53,227 bases of DNA from Acidobacteriota bacterium (lineage in GTDB: Bacteria > Acidobacteriota > Thermoanaerobaculia > Thermoanaerobaculales > Sulfomarinibacteraceae): assembly GCA_013152925.1 (NCBI GenBank), contig JAADFK010000152.1, forward strand, positions 1-53,227, in the 5' to 3' direction. The translations under genes were made by a program, and so were the position numbers. The notes beneath the pieces were generated by a model. It searched no databases, was not told the DNA's origin, and worked only from the letters and a program-made list of their open reading frames with translations. Shown here one piece after another: positions 7,602-16,177 of the stretch. Each line of letters begins with the position of its first letter. Positions within the stretch are counted from its first letter, which is position 1.

Positions 7602-7607
7602 ATTATA
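7602..7607 (-). promoter_or_regulatory. Extended -10 promoter of the phosphoesterase gene
   Basis: On the minus strand TGTTATAAT gives a perfect TATAAT with the TG extension, 35 bases before the ATG at 7566. The candidate -35 at 17 bp (AATACC) is poor. Confidence 0.55.
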
Positions 7608-7721
7608 ACACAGGGCCCGCCGCGGGTATTTCACCAGGGTCGGAACGGGGTGAGACATCCCCGGAGGAGCCACATCGGGGGTAAGATGATGTGAGGGCGT
7701 TTGCCCGGGGGGAGGTACCAC

Positions 7722-8978
7722 ATGGATCTCGATCTACTCTTTGCGCCGGAGGAGCTCCAGTTCCGGGATGAAGTCCGGGAGCTGGTCCGATGGGTCCCGA
7801 GGAAGCTCCTCCTGGACATGGACGCCGACACGGTGATGTTTCCACGGGAATTCCTGGAAGAGGCCGGGCGCCGCGGCGTGCTGGGCCCGCGTTTCGATCC
7901 AGCCTACGGGGGACGCGGGCTGGCCTGGACCGGAGAAATCGCCGCCCTCGAGGAGTTGGGGGCTCTCGGCACCTCCCTGGCCTGCCTGTGGTCGCTCGTC
8001 TCCATCGTGGGCGAGGCCATTCACGTCTTCGGTACCGAGGAGCAGAAGCAGCGCTTCCTGGTGCCTGCGCTGCGCGGCGAGCTCGCCCTGGCCGAGGCCC
8101 TGACGGAGCCCCGCGGGGGCTCGGACTTCTTCGCGGCGACCACGACGGCGCGCCGGGAGGGGGACGTCTTCGTGCTCAACGGGCAGAAACGGTTCGTCGT
8201 CGGCGCCGAGGGGGCGGATGTCCTGCTGGTCTACGGCCGGGTGGAGGGGATCGAGGATCCCAAGGCCGCCATGACGGCCTTCCTTGTGGAACGGGGGCCG
8301 GGCGTCGAGGTGCACCACGTCTACGGATTGATGGGTACCCGGGGCGGTGGCACGGGCCGCCTGGTCTTCCGGGACGCGCCGGTGCCGGTGGAGAACGTCC
8401 TTGGCGGCGAGGGCGGTGTCGGGAACGGCACGGCGGTGTTCCACCAGATGATGATCCCCGAGCGCCTGACCTCCGCGGGCGCCGCCGTGGGTATGGGGCG
8501 CGCCGCCATGGAGATCGCCGTCCGGTACGCCGACCGCCGCCACGCCTTCGGCCGCAAGATCCGGCGTTTCGAGGGCGTCAGCTTCAAGATCGCCGAGAGC
8601 GTGACGAGGATGGACGCTTCCCGGGCGCTCAACGTGGCCGCGGCCCGGGCCGTGGATGCGGGGGAGGATCCCGGAAAGGTGCGGCGCCTTGTCTCGGAGG
8701 CCAAGAAGCTCTCCACGGAGACCGCCTGGGAGGTGGTCAACCACGCCATGCAGATTCTCGGGGGTATTGGCTACACCAACATCTATCCCGTGGAGAAGCT
8801 GCTCAGGGACACCCGTCTGATCACCATCTGGACCGGGACCAACGAGATCATGAACCTCGTCATCCAGCACGAGCTCTACCGTGAGCTAGCGGCCGCTGCC
8901 CCGGCGGGACGCGACGTGGAGGCCGATGCTCCCGGTGCCGCCAACCTGGAAGAGAAGGTCTACAACGAACCTGAATAA
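7722..8978 (+). CDS. Acyl-CoA dehydrogenase family flavoprotein
   Basis: 418 aa, normal length. The N-terminal helical domain is followed by [14 protein letters not shown] (FAD-binding signature 1 region), then [39 protein letters not shown] and the end motif [11 protein letters not shown] (signature 2 region). These enzymes oxidise acyl-CoA to enoyl-CoA and pass electrons to ETF. At the position of the medium-chain catalytic glutamate (YEGT) this protein has WTGT. The likely base is then the glutamate of [11 protein letters not shown] near residue 245, as in isovaleryl-CoA and long-chain enzymes. ATG 7722 follows GGAGGT (7711-7716). The last 19 bases overlap the convergent MBL gene. Chain specificity is unknown. 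Confidence 0.9.
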   Translation: MDLDLLFAPEELQFRDEVRELVRWVPRKLLLDMDADTVMFPREFLEEAGRRGVLGPRFDPAYGGRGLAWTGEIAALEELGALGTSLACLWSLVSIVGEAIHVFGTEEQKQRFLVPALRGELALAEALTEPRGGSDFFAATTTARREGDVFVLNGQKRFVVGAEGADVLLVYGRVEGIEDPKAAMTAFLVERGPGVEVHHVYGLMGTRGGGTGRLVFRDAPVPVENVLGGEGGVGNGTAVFHQMMIPERLTSAGAAVGMGRAAMEIAVRYADRRHAFGRKIRRFEGVSFKIAESVTRMDASRALNVAAARAVDAGEDPGKVRRLVSEAKKLSTETAWEVVNHAMQILGGIGYTNIYPVEKLLRDTRLITIWTGTNEIMNLVIQHELYRELAAAAPAGRDVEADAPGAANLEEKVYNEPE

Positions 8979-9952
8979 CCAGCCCACAGGACCTCGGCCC
9001 CGGCCTCGAGCTCCCTGGAGAAACGGGCCAGGGCGTGGTCGCAGGTGTCGTGGGCCGAGAGAAGGGCGCGCCGGATGCCGGCCCGGTTGAGGGCATCGAT
9101 GGCGTGGGAGAGATCGGCGTCCGTCAGTCGCCGCCATGGGGGCCTCCCGGTGCCGAACACCATCTGTGCCTCGATGCCGGGGTAATGGCCCCGCCCGCTG
9201 GTGATGGGAAGGTGGAGGCCTCCGGCGATGGCGTACACGGGACCGGGAGCCAGCCGCAGGGCCATCTCGAGGATCAGGCCGACGCCGGGATGGCCACAGC
9301 CGGTGACGATGACCAGCCCCTTGCCGCGAAGGCGGACCAGGAGCGCCTGTTCCCGGACCGGGCCGAGGAAGAACAGGCTCCGGGCAAGGGGGCCCGTGCT
9401 GCCGATCCCGAATCCCAGGTGACGGGGCTCCTCCACCTCGATGGCCTGGAACCCCGGGGCCTCGGCCGCTTCCGGAACGTAGCACGGAAGGTCATGGCGG
9501 GATGGGAGGAGGCCTGGCGGCAGCGCGACCCGGCGGGCGCGGGCCGCCGCCAGCCCCCCCATGTGGTCGCCGTGGAGATGGCTGATGGCCAGGGCATCGA
9601 CGCCGTCCCACGAGAAGCCCAGCTCCCGGGCGTTGTGCTGGAGAACCGGGGTGGCCGGGCCGAAACCCACGTCCATCACGACGGCCCCGAGCTCCGTCCG
9701 CAGCAGGTAGGAGACGCCGTCGTTCCCCAGGAATCCCGGCCCGGTCAGCTCCTCCACCAGAACGGTCAGCTCCAGTCGGTCCACCTCGGGCAGGTCGAGT
9801 GGGCGGGCCCGTTCGAGCAACTCGGCATTCCATCTGGCGGCCGCGGCCCCGTGCTTGCGGAATCGCCGATGGCGCAGCAGCAACCACGGCACCCAGGCGG
9901 GCGAGCTGATGGCCAAGGCGGGCCACCAGACCGGGTGGATGCGCAGGGTCAT
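8960..9952 (-). CDS. MBL-fold metallo-hydrolase, membrane-anchored
   Basis: 330 aa. A hydrophobic N-terminal segment (residues 7-22) is followed by a metallo-beta-lactamase domain. Its motifs are the first metal motif [30 protein letters not shown] and [11 protein letters not shown]. The TGCGHPG / GGLHL pattern is that of the dihydropterin-aminobenzene-phosphate-synthase-like branch (cf. archaeal proteins annotated so). Its true substrate in bacteria is not known. I chose ATG 9952 because it starts the hydrophobic segment; upstream frame is antisense to the PLP-enzyme gene. No strong ribosome binding site is seen. It diverges from the class V enzyme gene, with 105 bases between the starts. 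Confidence 0.82.
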   Translation of the reverse strand: MTLRIHPVWWPALAISSPAWVPWLLLRHRRFRKHGAAAARWNAELLERARPLDLPEVDRLELTVLVEELTGPGFLGNDGVSYLLRTELGAVVMDVGFGPATPVLQHNARELGFSWDGVDALAISHLHGDHMGGLAAARARRVALPPGLLPSRHDLPCYVPEAAEAPGFQAIEVEEPRHLGFGIGSTGPLARSLFFLGPVREQALLVRLRGKGLVIVTGCGHPGVGLILEMALRLAPGPVYAIAGGLHLPITSGRGHYPGIEAQMVFGTGRPPWRRLTDADLSHAIDALNRAGIRRALLSAHDTCDHALARFSRELEAGAEVLWAGYSGSL

Positions 9953-10057
9953 GCGGCCACTGTACCATCGGGTCCAGGTTCCCAAGGAGAGGGGAGAAGC
10001 GCTGTCGGCCGCCGGAGCCGGCCGGACGGCCGAGCAATGCGGACAGGTGTGGTAGTA

Positions 10058-11806
10058 ATGTCTCCCGAGCGCCGGCCGGAACGGGGCCTCACGGAAGGGT
10101 GGAGCGTTGTGGACGAAGACACCAGGCGGTCGATCGAAGCGATCCGCGAGGGGCTGATCGGGCGGGACCGCGCCCTGCAGGGACCTTTCGGGCCGCGGCG
10201 GGTAACCTACGCGGACTACACGGCCTCCGGACGGTCCCTGACCTTCATCGAGGACTTCATCCGCCAGGAGGTCATGCCCCTGTACGCCAACACGCACTCG
10301 GAGACCTCCACGACGGGACTCCAGACCACGCACTTCCGGGAAGACGCCCGCCGGATCATCCGGGACGCGGTTGGCGGCACCGGGGAGGACGTGGTCATCT
10401 TCTGCGGGTCGGGGGCCACCGGCGCCATCGACAAGCTGATCCAGATTCTCGGCCTGCGGATTCCAGCCGAGCTGGACGACCGGTACCACCTGCTGGAGCG
10501 CATTCCGCCCGGGGAACGTCCGGTGGTTTTCATCGGCCCCTACGAGCACCACTCCAACGAGCTGCCGTGGAAGGAGAGCATCGCGGACGTGGTGGTGATC
10601 GACGAGAGCTCGGACGGCCGGATCGACACGGAGATGCTGCAACGCCGTCTGGAGGAGCTCTCGGAGCGTCCCCTCAAGATCGGGAGCTTTTCGGCGGCCT
10701 CCAACGTGACGGGGATCGTGTCGGACACCCGTGGCGTCACGCGGCTTCTCCACGAGCACGGCGCCCTCTCCTTCTGGGATTTCGCGGCGGCGGCTCCTTA
10801 CGTTCGCATCGAGATGAACCCGCTGGAAGATGGTTTTGCCGATCCTGCCAGCGCCAAGGACGCGATCTTCATCTCGCCGCACAAGTTCGTCGGGGGTCCC
10901 GGGACGCCGGGCGTCCTGGTGGTCAAGCGGTGCCTCCTCAAGAACCGGGTTCCCTCGGTTCCGGGTGGCGGGACGGTGTCGTACGTTGGACCTCTGGGGC
11001 ATACGTACATCGAGGATCCGGCCAGGCGGGAGGAGGGCGGTACGCCGGCGATCATCGAGTCCATCCGGGCCGGGCTGGTCTTCACGGTGAAGTCCGCCGT
11101 CGGCGAGGAGGTGATCGAAGAGCTGGAAGGAGAGCTCATCCGGCGTGCGATCTCCGCCTGGTCCTCCCACCCCAACATCGAGATCCTGGGGAACCTCGAG
11201 GCCAAACGTCTGTCCATCGTCAGCTTCATCATTCGGCATGACGGGCGCTTTCTCCATCACAACTTCGTGGTGGCCCTTCTCAACGACCTCTTCGGCATCC
11301 AGGCGCGGGGCGGTTGCTCCTGCGCCGGGCCCTACGGCCACCGGCTGCTCCACATCGATGCGGAGCATTCCCGGCGCTTCCGGGACGCCATCAACAGCGG
11401 CTGCGAGGGGATCAAACCTGGGTGGGTACGGGTCAATTTCAACTACTTCTGCTCAGACACGGTGACGGAGTACATCCTCGAGTCGGTTCGGATAATCGCG
11501 GATCAGGGCTGGAAGCTCCTGCCGTTCTATGAGTTCTTCCCGGACACCGGGTTGTGGCGGCACCGCGATGAGCGCGCGAGCCGGCTGCCGGGCCTGCGGA
11601 ACCTTCGATTCGCCGGCGGCCGCCTGGTGTACAACGGACACCACGTGACGGAGCCCGAGTCGCGGCTCCCGGAATACCTGGAGGAGGCCCGGCGGCTGGC
11701 CGAGGAAGCCGGGCCCGTGGAGCGGGTCCCACCCGAGGAGATGCTGCCACCGGAGCTGGAGGCCCTTCGGTGGTTCCCCCTCCCCAGCGAGGTGCGGCGG
11801 GTCTGA
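10058..11806 (+). CDS. Class V PLP-dependent aminotransferase-fold enzyme with C-terminal extension
   Basis: 582 aa, longer than the roughly 400-aa core. The N-terminal part has YADYTASGRSLTFIEDFI, then NTHSETSTTGLQTTHFRE, CGSGATGAIDKLIQ, GPYEHHSNELPW and SFSAASNVTGI. The PLP lysine lies in FISPHKFVGGPGTPGVLVV. RGGCSCAGPYGH near residue 425 carries clustered cysteines, in the region where cysteine desulfurases keep the active-site Cys. The last 120 residues form an extension. It resembles selenocysteine-lyase or desulfurase-type enzymes, but the substrate is unknown. ATG 10058 has AGGTG at some distance; GTG 10109, preceded by GGAAGGGTGGAG, is a credible alternative start that removes 17 residues. 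Confidence 0.82.
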   Translation: MSPERRPERGLTEGWSVVDEDTRRSIEAIREGLIGRDRALQGPFGPRRVTYADYTASGRSLTFIEDFIRQEVMPLYANTHSETSTTGLQTTHFREDARRIIRDAVGGTGEDVVIFCGSGATGAIDKLIQILGLRIPAELDDRYHLLERIPPGERPVVFIGPYEHHSNELPWKESIADVVVIDESSDGRIDTEMLQRRLEELSERPLKIGSFSAASNVTGIVSDTRGVTRLLHEHGALSFWDFAAAAPYVRIEMNPLEDGFADPASAKDAIFISPHKFVGGPGTPGVLVVKRCLLKNRVPSVPGGGTVSYVGPLGHTYIEDPARREEGGTPAIIESIRAGLVFTVKSAVGEEVIEELEGELIRRAISAWSSHPNIEILGNLEAKRLSIVSFIIRHDGRFLHHNFVVALLNDLFGIQARGGCSCAGPYGHRLLHIDAEHSRRFRDAINSGCEGIKPGWVRVNFNYFCSDTVTEYILESVRIIADQGWKLLPFYEFFPDTGLWRHRDERASRLPGLRNLRFAGGRLVYNGHHVTEPESRLPEYLEEARRLAEEAGPVERVPPEEMLPPELEALRWFPLPSEVRRV

Positions 11807-11937
11807 GCCTCCGCGGCTCGCACAACGCCCGGGACGTCTCCGCGGTGATAGCCGGGAACCGGGGAAACCCGTGGCGTTCGCCCGATTCGACCTTCGTATC
11901 GCGGCCGGTCGCGTACATGCTGTAGACTGTTGGGAAG

Positions 11938-12393
11938 ATGATTGTCTCGGCATGGTCGGATGGCCGGGGATTCGTATACGGCTTGCGGGTCCTTGGGAAC
12001 GGGCGTTCTCTCTACTTCCGTGAGGAGTGGAGCTTTGTGCTCCTCTATTTTCCCGACTCGCCCAATCCGGCCACGGTTCGGATCACGCCGAGCTTCTGGC
12101 GGTCCTGTCCGGAGCTTCGCGGGAAGGCCATCCGGTCGTTTCTGAGAAGGAACGGCCTGATACCATGGCCGCGGGACCACCCCCCTCATTTCGAGCTGGA
12201 GCCTCTGGGCGGGGGGCGTTTCCGGTTGCAGTGGCTCGAGCACCGGCCGGTGCAGCCAACCCTCGGGCTGTTCGAGGGGTTGGAAACGGCCGATCGTGCC
12301 GACGGCGACGACACCGGCCGGGCACGAGGCGCCGGGGCCCCTGCTGGCGAGGCCGAGGGGAGTACACTGAAGGGCAGAGAGGGTTCCCCATGA
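11938..12393 (+). CDS. Hypothetical protein coupled to the solute-binding lipoprotein
   Basis: 151 aa. The first 110 residues look globular with many aromatics (SLYFREEWSFVLLYFPDS, ITPSFWRSC, FLRRNGLIPWP, RFRLQWLEHRPV). The tail is low-complexity Gly/Ala/Asp. No family is recognised. The stop overlaps the ATG of the next gene (ATGA at 12390-12393), which favours a real gene expressed with the transporter component. GGGAAG directly before ATG 11938 is closer than usual, so the start is uncertain. Confidence 0.55.
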   Translation: MIVSAWSDGRGFVYGLRVLGNGRSLYFREEWSFVLLYFPDSPNPATVRITPSFWRSCPELRGKAIRSFLRRNGLIPWPRDHPPHFELEPLGGGRFRLQWLEHRPVQPTLGLFEGLETADRADGDDTGRARGAGAPAGEAEGSTLKGREGSP

Positions 12394-13910
12394 AACGACC
12401 CGGCGTGCCGGCGCTCTGTTCCGCTGCGTTCCTGGTCCTGGCGTTTGTCGTGCCGGGCGCCGGCTGCCACCGCCGGCCGGAGATCCTGGAAGTCCGGATG
12501 GCCTACGAGCATCCCGTCGTGACCTTGGATCCCCACGCCCACGACGATGCCGTCACGCGATCGATTCTCGCGGCCGTCTTCGAGCCACTGGTCTGCCTGG
12601 GCCCCGATCTCGAGGTCCGGCCCTGTTTGGCCGAGCGCTGGACCACTCCCGCGCCGACCCTGTGGCGGTTCAAGGTGCGCGAGGGCGTTCTCTTCCACGA
12701 TGGGCGGCAGCTCCGGAGCGACGACGTCCTGGCCTCGTTGCTCCGGGCGTGGAAGTCCAAGGGGTCGGCCATCGGCTCGTATCTCAGCTCGGTGGTGGCC
12801 ATCTCGCTGGCCGAGGACGAGCCGTGCACGGTCGAGATCCGGACGGCGGAACCGGCGCCCTTGCTCCTGTCACGGTTGGCGATGATCCCCATCGTGCCAG
12901 CGGACTTCGATGTGCAGCGCCCGGTGGGTACGGGACCGTACCGCCTGGGCCGGCGCGTGTCCCCCTCGGACCTGATCCTGGAACGGTGGGACCGGTACTG
13001 GGGCCGGAGCGGCAACTTCGACAGGGTGCGGATCCTGGGTATTCCGCCCGGAGAACGCCTGCGCCGGTTGATCGCCGAGGGGGGCGTCGACGTGGTCACC
13101 ACTGTCTCGGCTTCCTTCATCGCCAGTGTTTCCCCGGCCAAGGACTGGTACGTGGAGCGAACTCCGGCGCTGGCCACCACCCTGCTGGCGCTCAACGTGC
13201 TGCGCTGGCCGCTCAGCGATCCCCGGGTCCGTGAGGCCATCGACCTGGCCATCGACCGGAAGCGTCTGGTGGAGGAAGCCTATCCGGACCAGGACGTTTC
13301 CCCGGCGAGATCTTTGATTCCGGTCGAGGTGTTCGGCTATTGCGAGGCTGGGTCCGTACCCGCCCCCGATCCCGACCGGGCCCGGCAGCTGCTTCGCGAG
13401 GCCGGCATTCCCCAGGGAACCAAGTTGACGATCGAGTCCTCGAATACGCCTCCCGCCGTTCTGGACTCCATCTCGGCCTCGCTCCTCTGGATCGGCCTCA
13501 AGGTGGAGTTCCAGGACTACCCGTGGAGCATCCTCTACCGGCGGATGTTGAACGGGCAGTCCCCCGCCCATATCTTCGGCTGGAACTTCCCCCTCGCCGA
13601 CGCCTCGGATTTCTTCGAATCGTGCGTTCACTCGAGGGATCTGGTGGAGCATCTGGGGATCCAGAACAGCAGCCGGTACTCGAACGCCCAGGTGGATCGA
13701 TGGATCGACGGCTTCTCGCGGGAGTCCAGCACGTCCCGGCGCCTGGAGCTGATCCGCAAGATCCTGACCCGGCTGGGCAGGGACCGGCCGTACCTGCCGC
13801 TCTACCACCGCAAACATCTCCTCCTGGTGCGGAAGCCCTTTGCGGTGCCGCGGCGGGCCGGTTCGTGGGTGCTCCCGCAGGAGGTCTACGTCAAGGGCGA
13901 CGGGCCCTAG
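12390..13910 (+). CDS. ABC transporter solute-binding lipoprotein, family 5 (peptide/nickel type)
   Basis: 506 aa. The signal peptide ends in a lipobox, VPGAGC, with lipidated Cys26. The mature part has the SBP family-5 hallmarks: TLDPHAHDDAVTRSILAAVFEPLV, VREGVLFHDGRQLRSDDVLASL, RPVGTGPYRL, and the second lobe DPRVREAIDLAIDRKRLV with DRARQLLREAGIP. Such proteins capture oligopeptides, nickel complexes or glycosides for an ABC importer at the membrane surface. No permease or ATPase gene follows, so its partners are elsewhere, or it acts as an orphan receptor. AGAGAGGG precedes the ATG. A hairpin follows after the stop. Confidence 0.9.
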   Translation: MKRPGVPALCSAAFLVLAFVVPGAGCHRRPEILEVRMAYEHPVVTLDPHAHDDAVTRSILAAVFEPLVCLGPDLEVRPCLAERWTTPAPTLWRFKVREGVLFHDGRQLRSDDVLASLLRAWKSKGSAIGSYLSSVVAISLAEDEPCTVEIRTAEPAPLLLSRLAMIPIVPADFDVQRPVGTGPYRLGRRVSPSDLILERWDRYWGRSGNFDRVRILGIPPGERLRRLIAEGGVDVVTTVSASFIASVSPAKDWYVERTPALATTLLALNVLRWPLSDPRVREAIDLAIDRKRLVEEAYPDQDVSPARSLIPVEVFGYCEAGSVPAPDPDRARQLLREAGIPQGTKLTIESSNTPPAVLDSISASLLWIGLKVEFQDYPWSILYRRMLNGQSPAHIFGWNFPLADASDFFESCVHSRDLVEHLGIQNSSRYSNAQVDRWIDGFSRESSTSRRLELIRKILTRLGRDRPYLPLYHRKHLLLVRKPFAVPRRAGSWVLPQEVYVKGDGP

Positions 13911-13933
13911 GGGGGTGCAAGACATGGAATCAG

Positions 13934-13952
13934 CGGCGCCTTTCGGGCGCCG
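13934..13952 (+). terminator. GC-rich hairpin after the solute-binding protein gene
   Basis: CGGCGCC (13934-13940) pairs with GGCGCCG (13946-13952) around TTTCG and is followed by TTTGG. The stem is strong but the T-run is short, so termination is plausible rather than certain. Confidence 0.45.
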
Positions 13953-14586
13953 TTTGGCCTCTTCTCCGGCGTATTCTCGACTCCTACCGCCAGTATGGGT
14001 CTGCGAATCCCCCGAAAGACGACCTCGGGCAACTCTCTGGAATCCATCCACCATCAGTGCGCTGCGCCCGTCTGGCTGGCTCGTATCCAGAAACGGCGAT
14101 TGGCAAACCCGCCGTCAGGCCACGAGCTTCAAGGTGCGGTGTACCGGAGCACGTCTTCGCGGAAATACTTGTGGCTCGTTGTCGTGCAGAACAACCGCTC
14201 GTCTCTGCTATGGGATCCACGCCGCTCCCATCCAGTCTTCCGGACGGGAACGAGCTCCGGTCCTTTCAAGAGCTTGTTGCGCTGTTCACAACTTCCGTGG
14301 TTACAGGAGATACGGTAACGTTGACCCTTGCTTCACCCCACGGTGGGGACTGCATGCACGGCGTGCCGGGGCCGTTCCGGAGCGCGGACTTCAGTCCGCA
14401 GAGACCGTTATCGTTTCCATCTCCCTGGGGCTCAAGGAGCTGCGGGCTCAAGCCCGCGCTCCATCTCTTGCAAAGAGCTCGTGACGAACGGCGCGAGGCT
14501 GGTGGTATGCTGGCACCAGGAAATCGTGGATTGATGAACGGTACGCGGCATCCAGCGGTGGTGCGCGGCACAACGGGGAGGTGCCC
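13953..14586. other. Non-coding or decayed region, lower GC than neighbours
   Basis: No frame on either strand gives a convincing protein. The DNA at about 13970-14340 is less GC-rich and has a different codon texture from the flanking genes. A minus-strand frame reads CTTTSHKYFREDVLRYTAP before a stop, which could be a worn remnant of an unknown gene. The right third contains the paired REP hairpins described separately. Confidence 0.45.
14379..14462. repeat. Inverted REP pair (BIME-like)
   Basis: Unit 1 (14379-14401) contains the hairpin GCGGACT-TC-AGTCCGC (14384-14399). Unit 2 (14440-14462), in reverse orientation, contains GCGGGCT-CA-AGCCCGC (14442-14457). Each 23-base unit ends in the same GGAGC/GCTCC flank, and the two differ at only three positions when one is reversed. 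This is the arrangement of bacterial interspersed mosaic elements mobilised by RAYT (TnpA-REP) transposases. No RAYT gene is in the window. Confidence 0.8.
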
Positions 14587-14817
14587 ATGACGGTCCTGTT
14601 GCTCCTGACCTATGTGGCCCTGGCCGCACTGGCCCTCGTCCTGATCGTCGCCCTGGTACGGATCATCCGGTCCGCCACGGGCGGCAGGAGAGCCTGGGTC
14701 GAGCGTTCGGGGAAAGACCGCCGGCAGCGGCCGGTACCCGTCCGCAAGGAACGGCGGAGGAAACCCCGCCGGCAGGAAGATATCGCTCGCCAGTTTCTCG
14801 ACGGCGTCGATGGCTGA
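14587..14817 (+). CDS. Small single-pass membrane protein with basic tail
   Basis: 76 aa. One transmembrane helix (residues 2-26, VLLLLTYVALAALALVLIVA) is followed by a strongly basic cytoplasmic segment (RRQRPVPVRKERRRKPRR) and a short acidic end. GGGGAGGT precedes ATG 14587. I recognise no family. The basic tail could bind nucleic acid, phospholipid head groups or an acidic partner, but that is speculation. The gene is convergent with selD. Confidence 0.6.
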   Translation: MTVLLLLTYVALAALALVLIVALVRIIRSATGGRRAWVERSGKDRRQRPVPVRKERRRKPRRQEDIARQFLDGVDG

Positions 14818-14887
14818 ACGGCTCGAGGGGAGTGAACCCGGGGCGAGGGACGCGGGGCGCAAGGAGCTCGTGCGGTGGTGTTGAGCG

Positions 14888-16177
14888 TCAGGCGAGCTGG
14901 ACCGTGCCGGCCACCCCGGAAACCGCACGGCCGACAACGGCGGCGCCTTCGAGACGGCGCACCAGACGCTCCGCCAGCTCGGGCGGCACGGCGGCCAGGA
15001 GGCCGCCGGAGGTCTGGGGATCGAGGGCCAGGTCCACCAGGACGGGATCCGCGTCTTCGGCGATCTCCAGGATGGCGCTGACACTCTCGCGGTTCTTGCC
15101 GGTTCCTGCCGGCACAAGCCCCATGCCGGCGGCTTCGAGCGCCCCGGGTATCAGTGGCAGCGCGTGGAGGTCGATCTCGACGCTGAGACCGGAAGACTCG
15201 GCCATCTCGGCCGCATGACCCACGAGGCCGAACCCCGTCACGTCGGTGACCGCATGGGGAGGGTGTTCCACCAGGACCCGCGCGGCCTCACGGTTGAGCG
15301 TGGACATCCAGCGAATGGCCGTCGAGAGGGATTCGGCCGAGGCCATCTCGGCCTTGGCGGCGGTGGTGATGACACCGGTTCCCAGGGGCTTGGTCAGAAC
15401 GAGGAGGTCTCCGGGACGGGCGCCACCGTTTTGCCAGATGCGATCCGGATGGACCGTGCCGGTGACCGCCATGCCGTAAAGCAGCTCCTGGCCCTCCACG
15501 GTGTGGCCGCCGGCCAGCACAGCGCCGGACTCGTCGAGGGCCGAGAGGCCGCCGCGGAGGATCTCCTTGAGGGTCGTCTTCTCGAACCTGCCCGTCGGGA
15601 AGCTGACCAGGTTCATACCGGCGAGCGGCGTGCCGCCCATGGCGTAGACGTCGGAGAGGGCGTTGACGGCGGCGATGCGGCCGAAGGCAAAGGGATCGTC
15701 CACCATGGGTGGGAAGAAGTCGGTCGTGTGGATGATCGCCACCTCCGGTGTGATCCGGACGACGCCGGCATCGTCCGCGGTCTCGATGCCGACGATGAGG
15801 TCCTCGGATTCGAGGCGGGGGAGCCCGCAGAGAATGGTGGCGAGGGCGCCCTTGGAAAGCTTGGCGCCGCAGCCGCCGTAGGCCGTGTGCCGGGTCAGCC
15901 GGACCTCCGGGGGGGTGGCGGCATCCAGTGATGAGGGGACCCACCCGCCGCCGTCGCGGCGGTAGACCGACAGGGGTTGCAGCGTCAGCTCATCGAGGAG
16001 CGTCTTCAGGTCTTCGGCCTCGGACGACCGGGCCTCCACCACAACGCCGCACTGGGAGCTGACGGCGCGGGGCGCCGGGATGACGTCGATGTCGAGACCG
16101 CGGCGCCGTGCCGCCTGCTCGACCCGCATGACCCGCTGGACGGTGCCGAAGATGAGGATCAGGTCCCGTGGTGTCAT
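14888..16177 (-). CDS. selD: Selenide, water dikinase with N-terminal DUF3343 domain
   Basis: 429 aa. Residues 1-85 are a DUF3343 domain (putative Se/S carrier-like), with its diagnostic [11 protein letters not shown] and Cys43. From about residue 90 the SelD catalytic part begins: [10 protein letters not shown] gives Cys103 and Lys106, equivalent to Cys17 and Lys20 of the E. coli enzyme. [31 protein letters not shown] and [10 protein letters not shown] follow, and [12 protein letters not shown] lies near the end. SelD makes selenophosphate from selenide and ATP in the cytoplasm. The ATG overlaps the stop of the aminotransferase gene (ATGA), so it is probably translated from the same mRNA. 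The fusion puts a presumed selenium carrier on the enzyme. Confidence 0.95.
   Translation of the reverse strand: MTPRDLILIFGTVQRVMRVEQAARRRGLDIDVIPAPRAVSSQCGVVVEARSSEAEDLKTLLDELTLQPLSVYRRDGGGWVPSSLDAATPPEVRLTRHTAYGGCGAKLSKGALATILCGLPRLESEDLIVGIETADDAGVVRITPEVAIIHTTDFFPPMVDDPFAFGRIAAVNALSDVYAMGGTPLAGMNLVSFPTGRFEKTTLKEILRGGLSALDESGAVLAGGHTVEGQELLYGMAVTGTVHPDRIWQNGGARPGDLLVLTKPLGTGVITTAAKAEMASAESLSTAIRWMSTLNREAARVLVEHPPHAVTDVTGFGLVGHAAEMAESSGLSVEIDLHALPLIPGALEAAGMGLVPAGTGKNRESVSAILEIAEDADPVLVDLALDPQTSGGLLAAVPPELAERLVRRLEGAAVVGRAVSGVAGTVQLA

Noticed and set aside
9035-10057. N-terminal 341-codon extension of the class V PLP enzyme
   Set aside because: The extension is antisense to the MBL hydrolase and lacks family similarity; starts at 10058 or 10109 fit the family.
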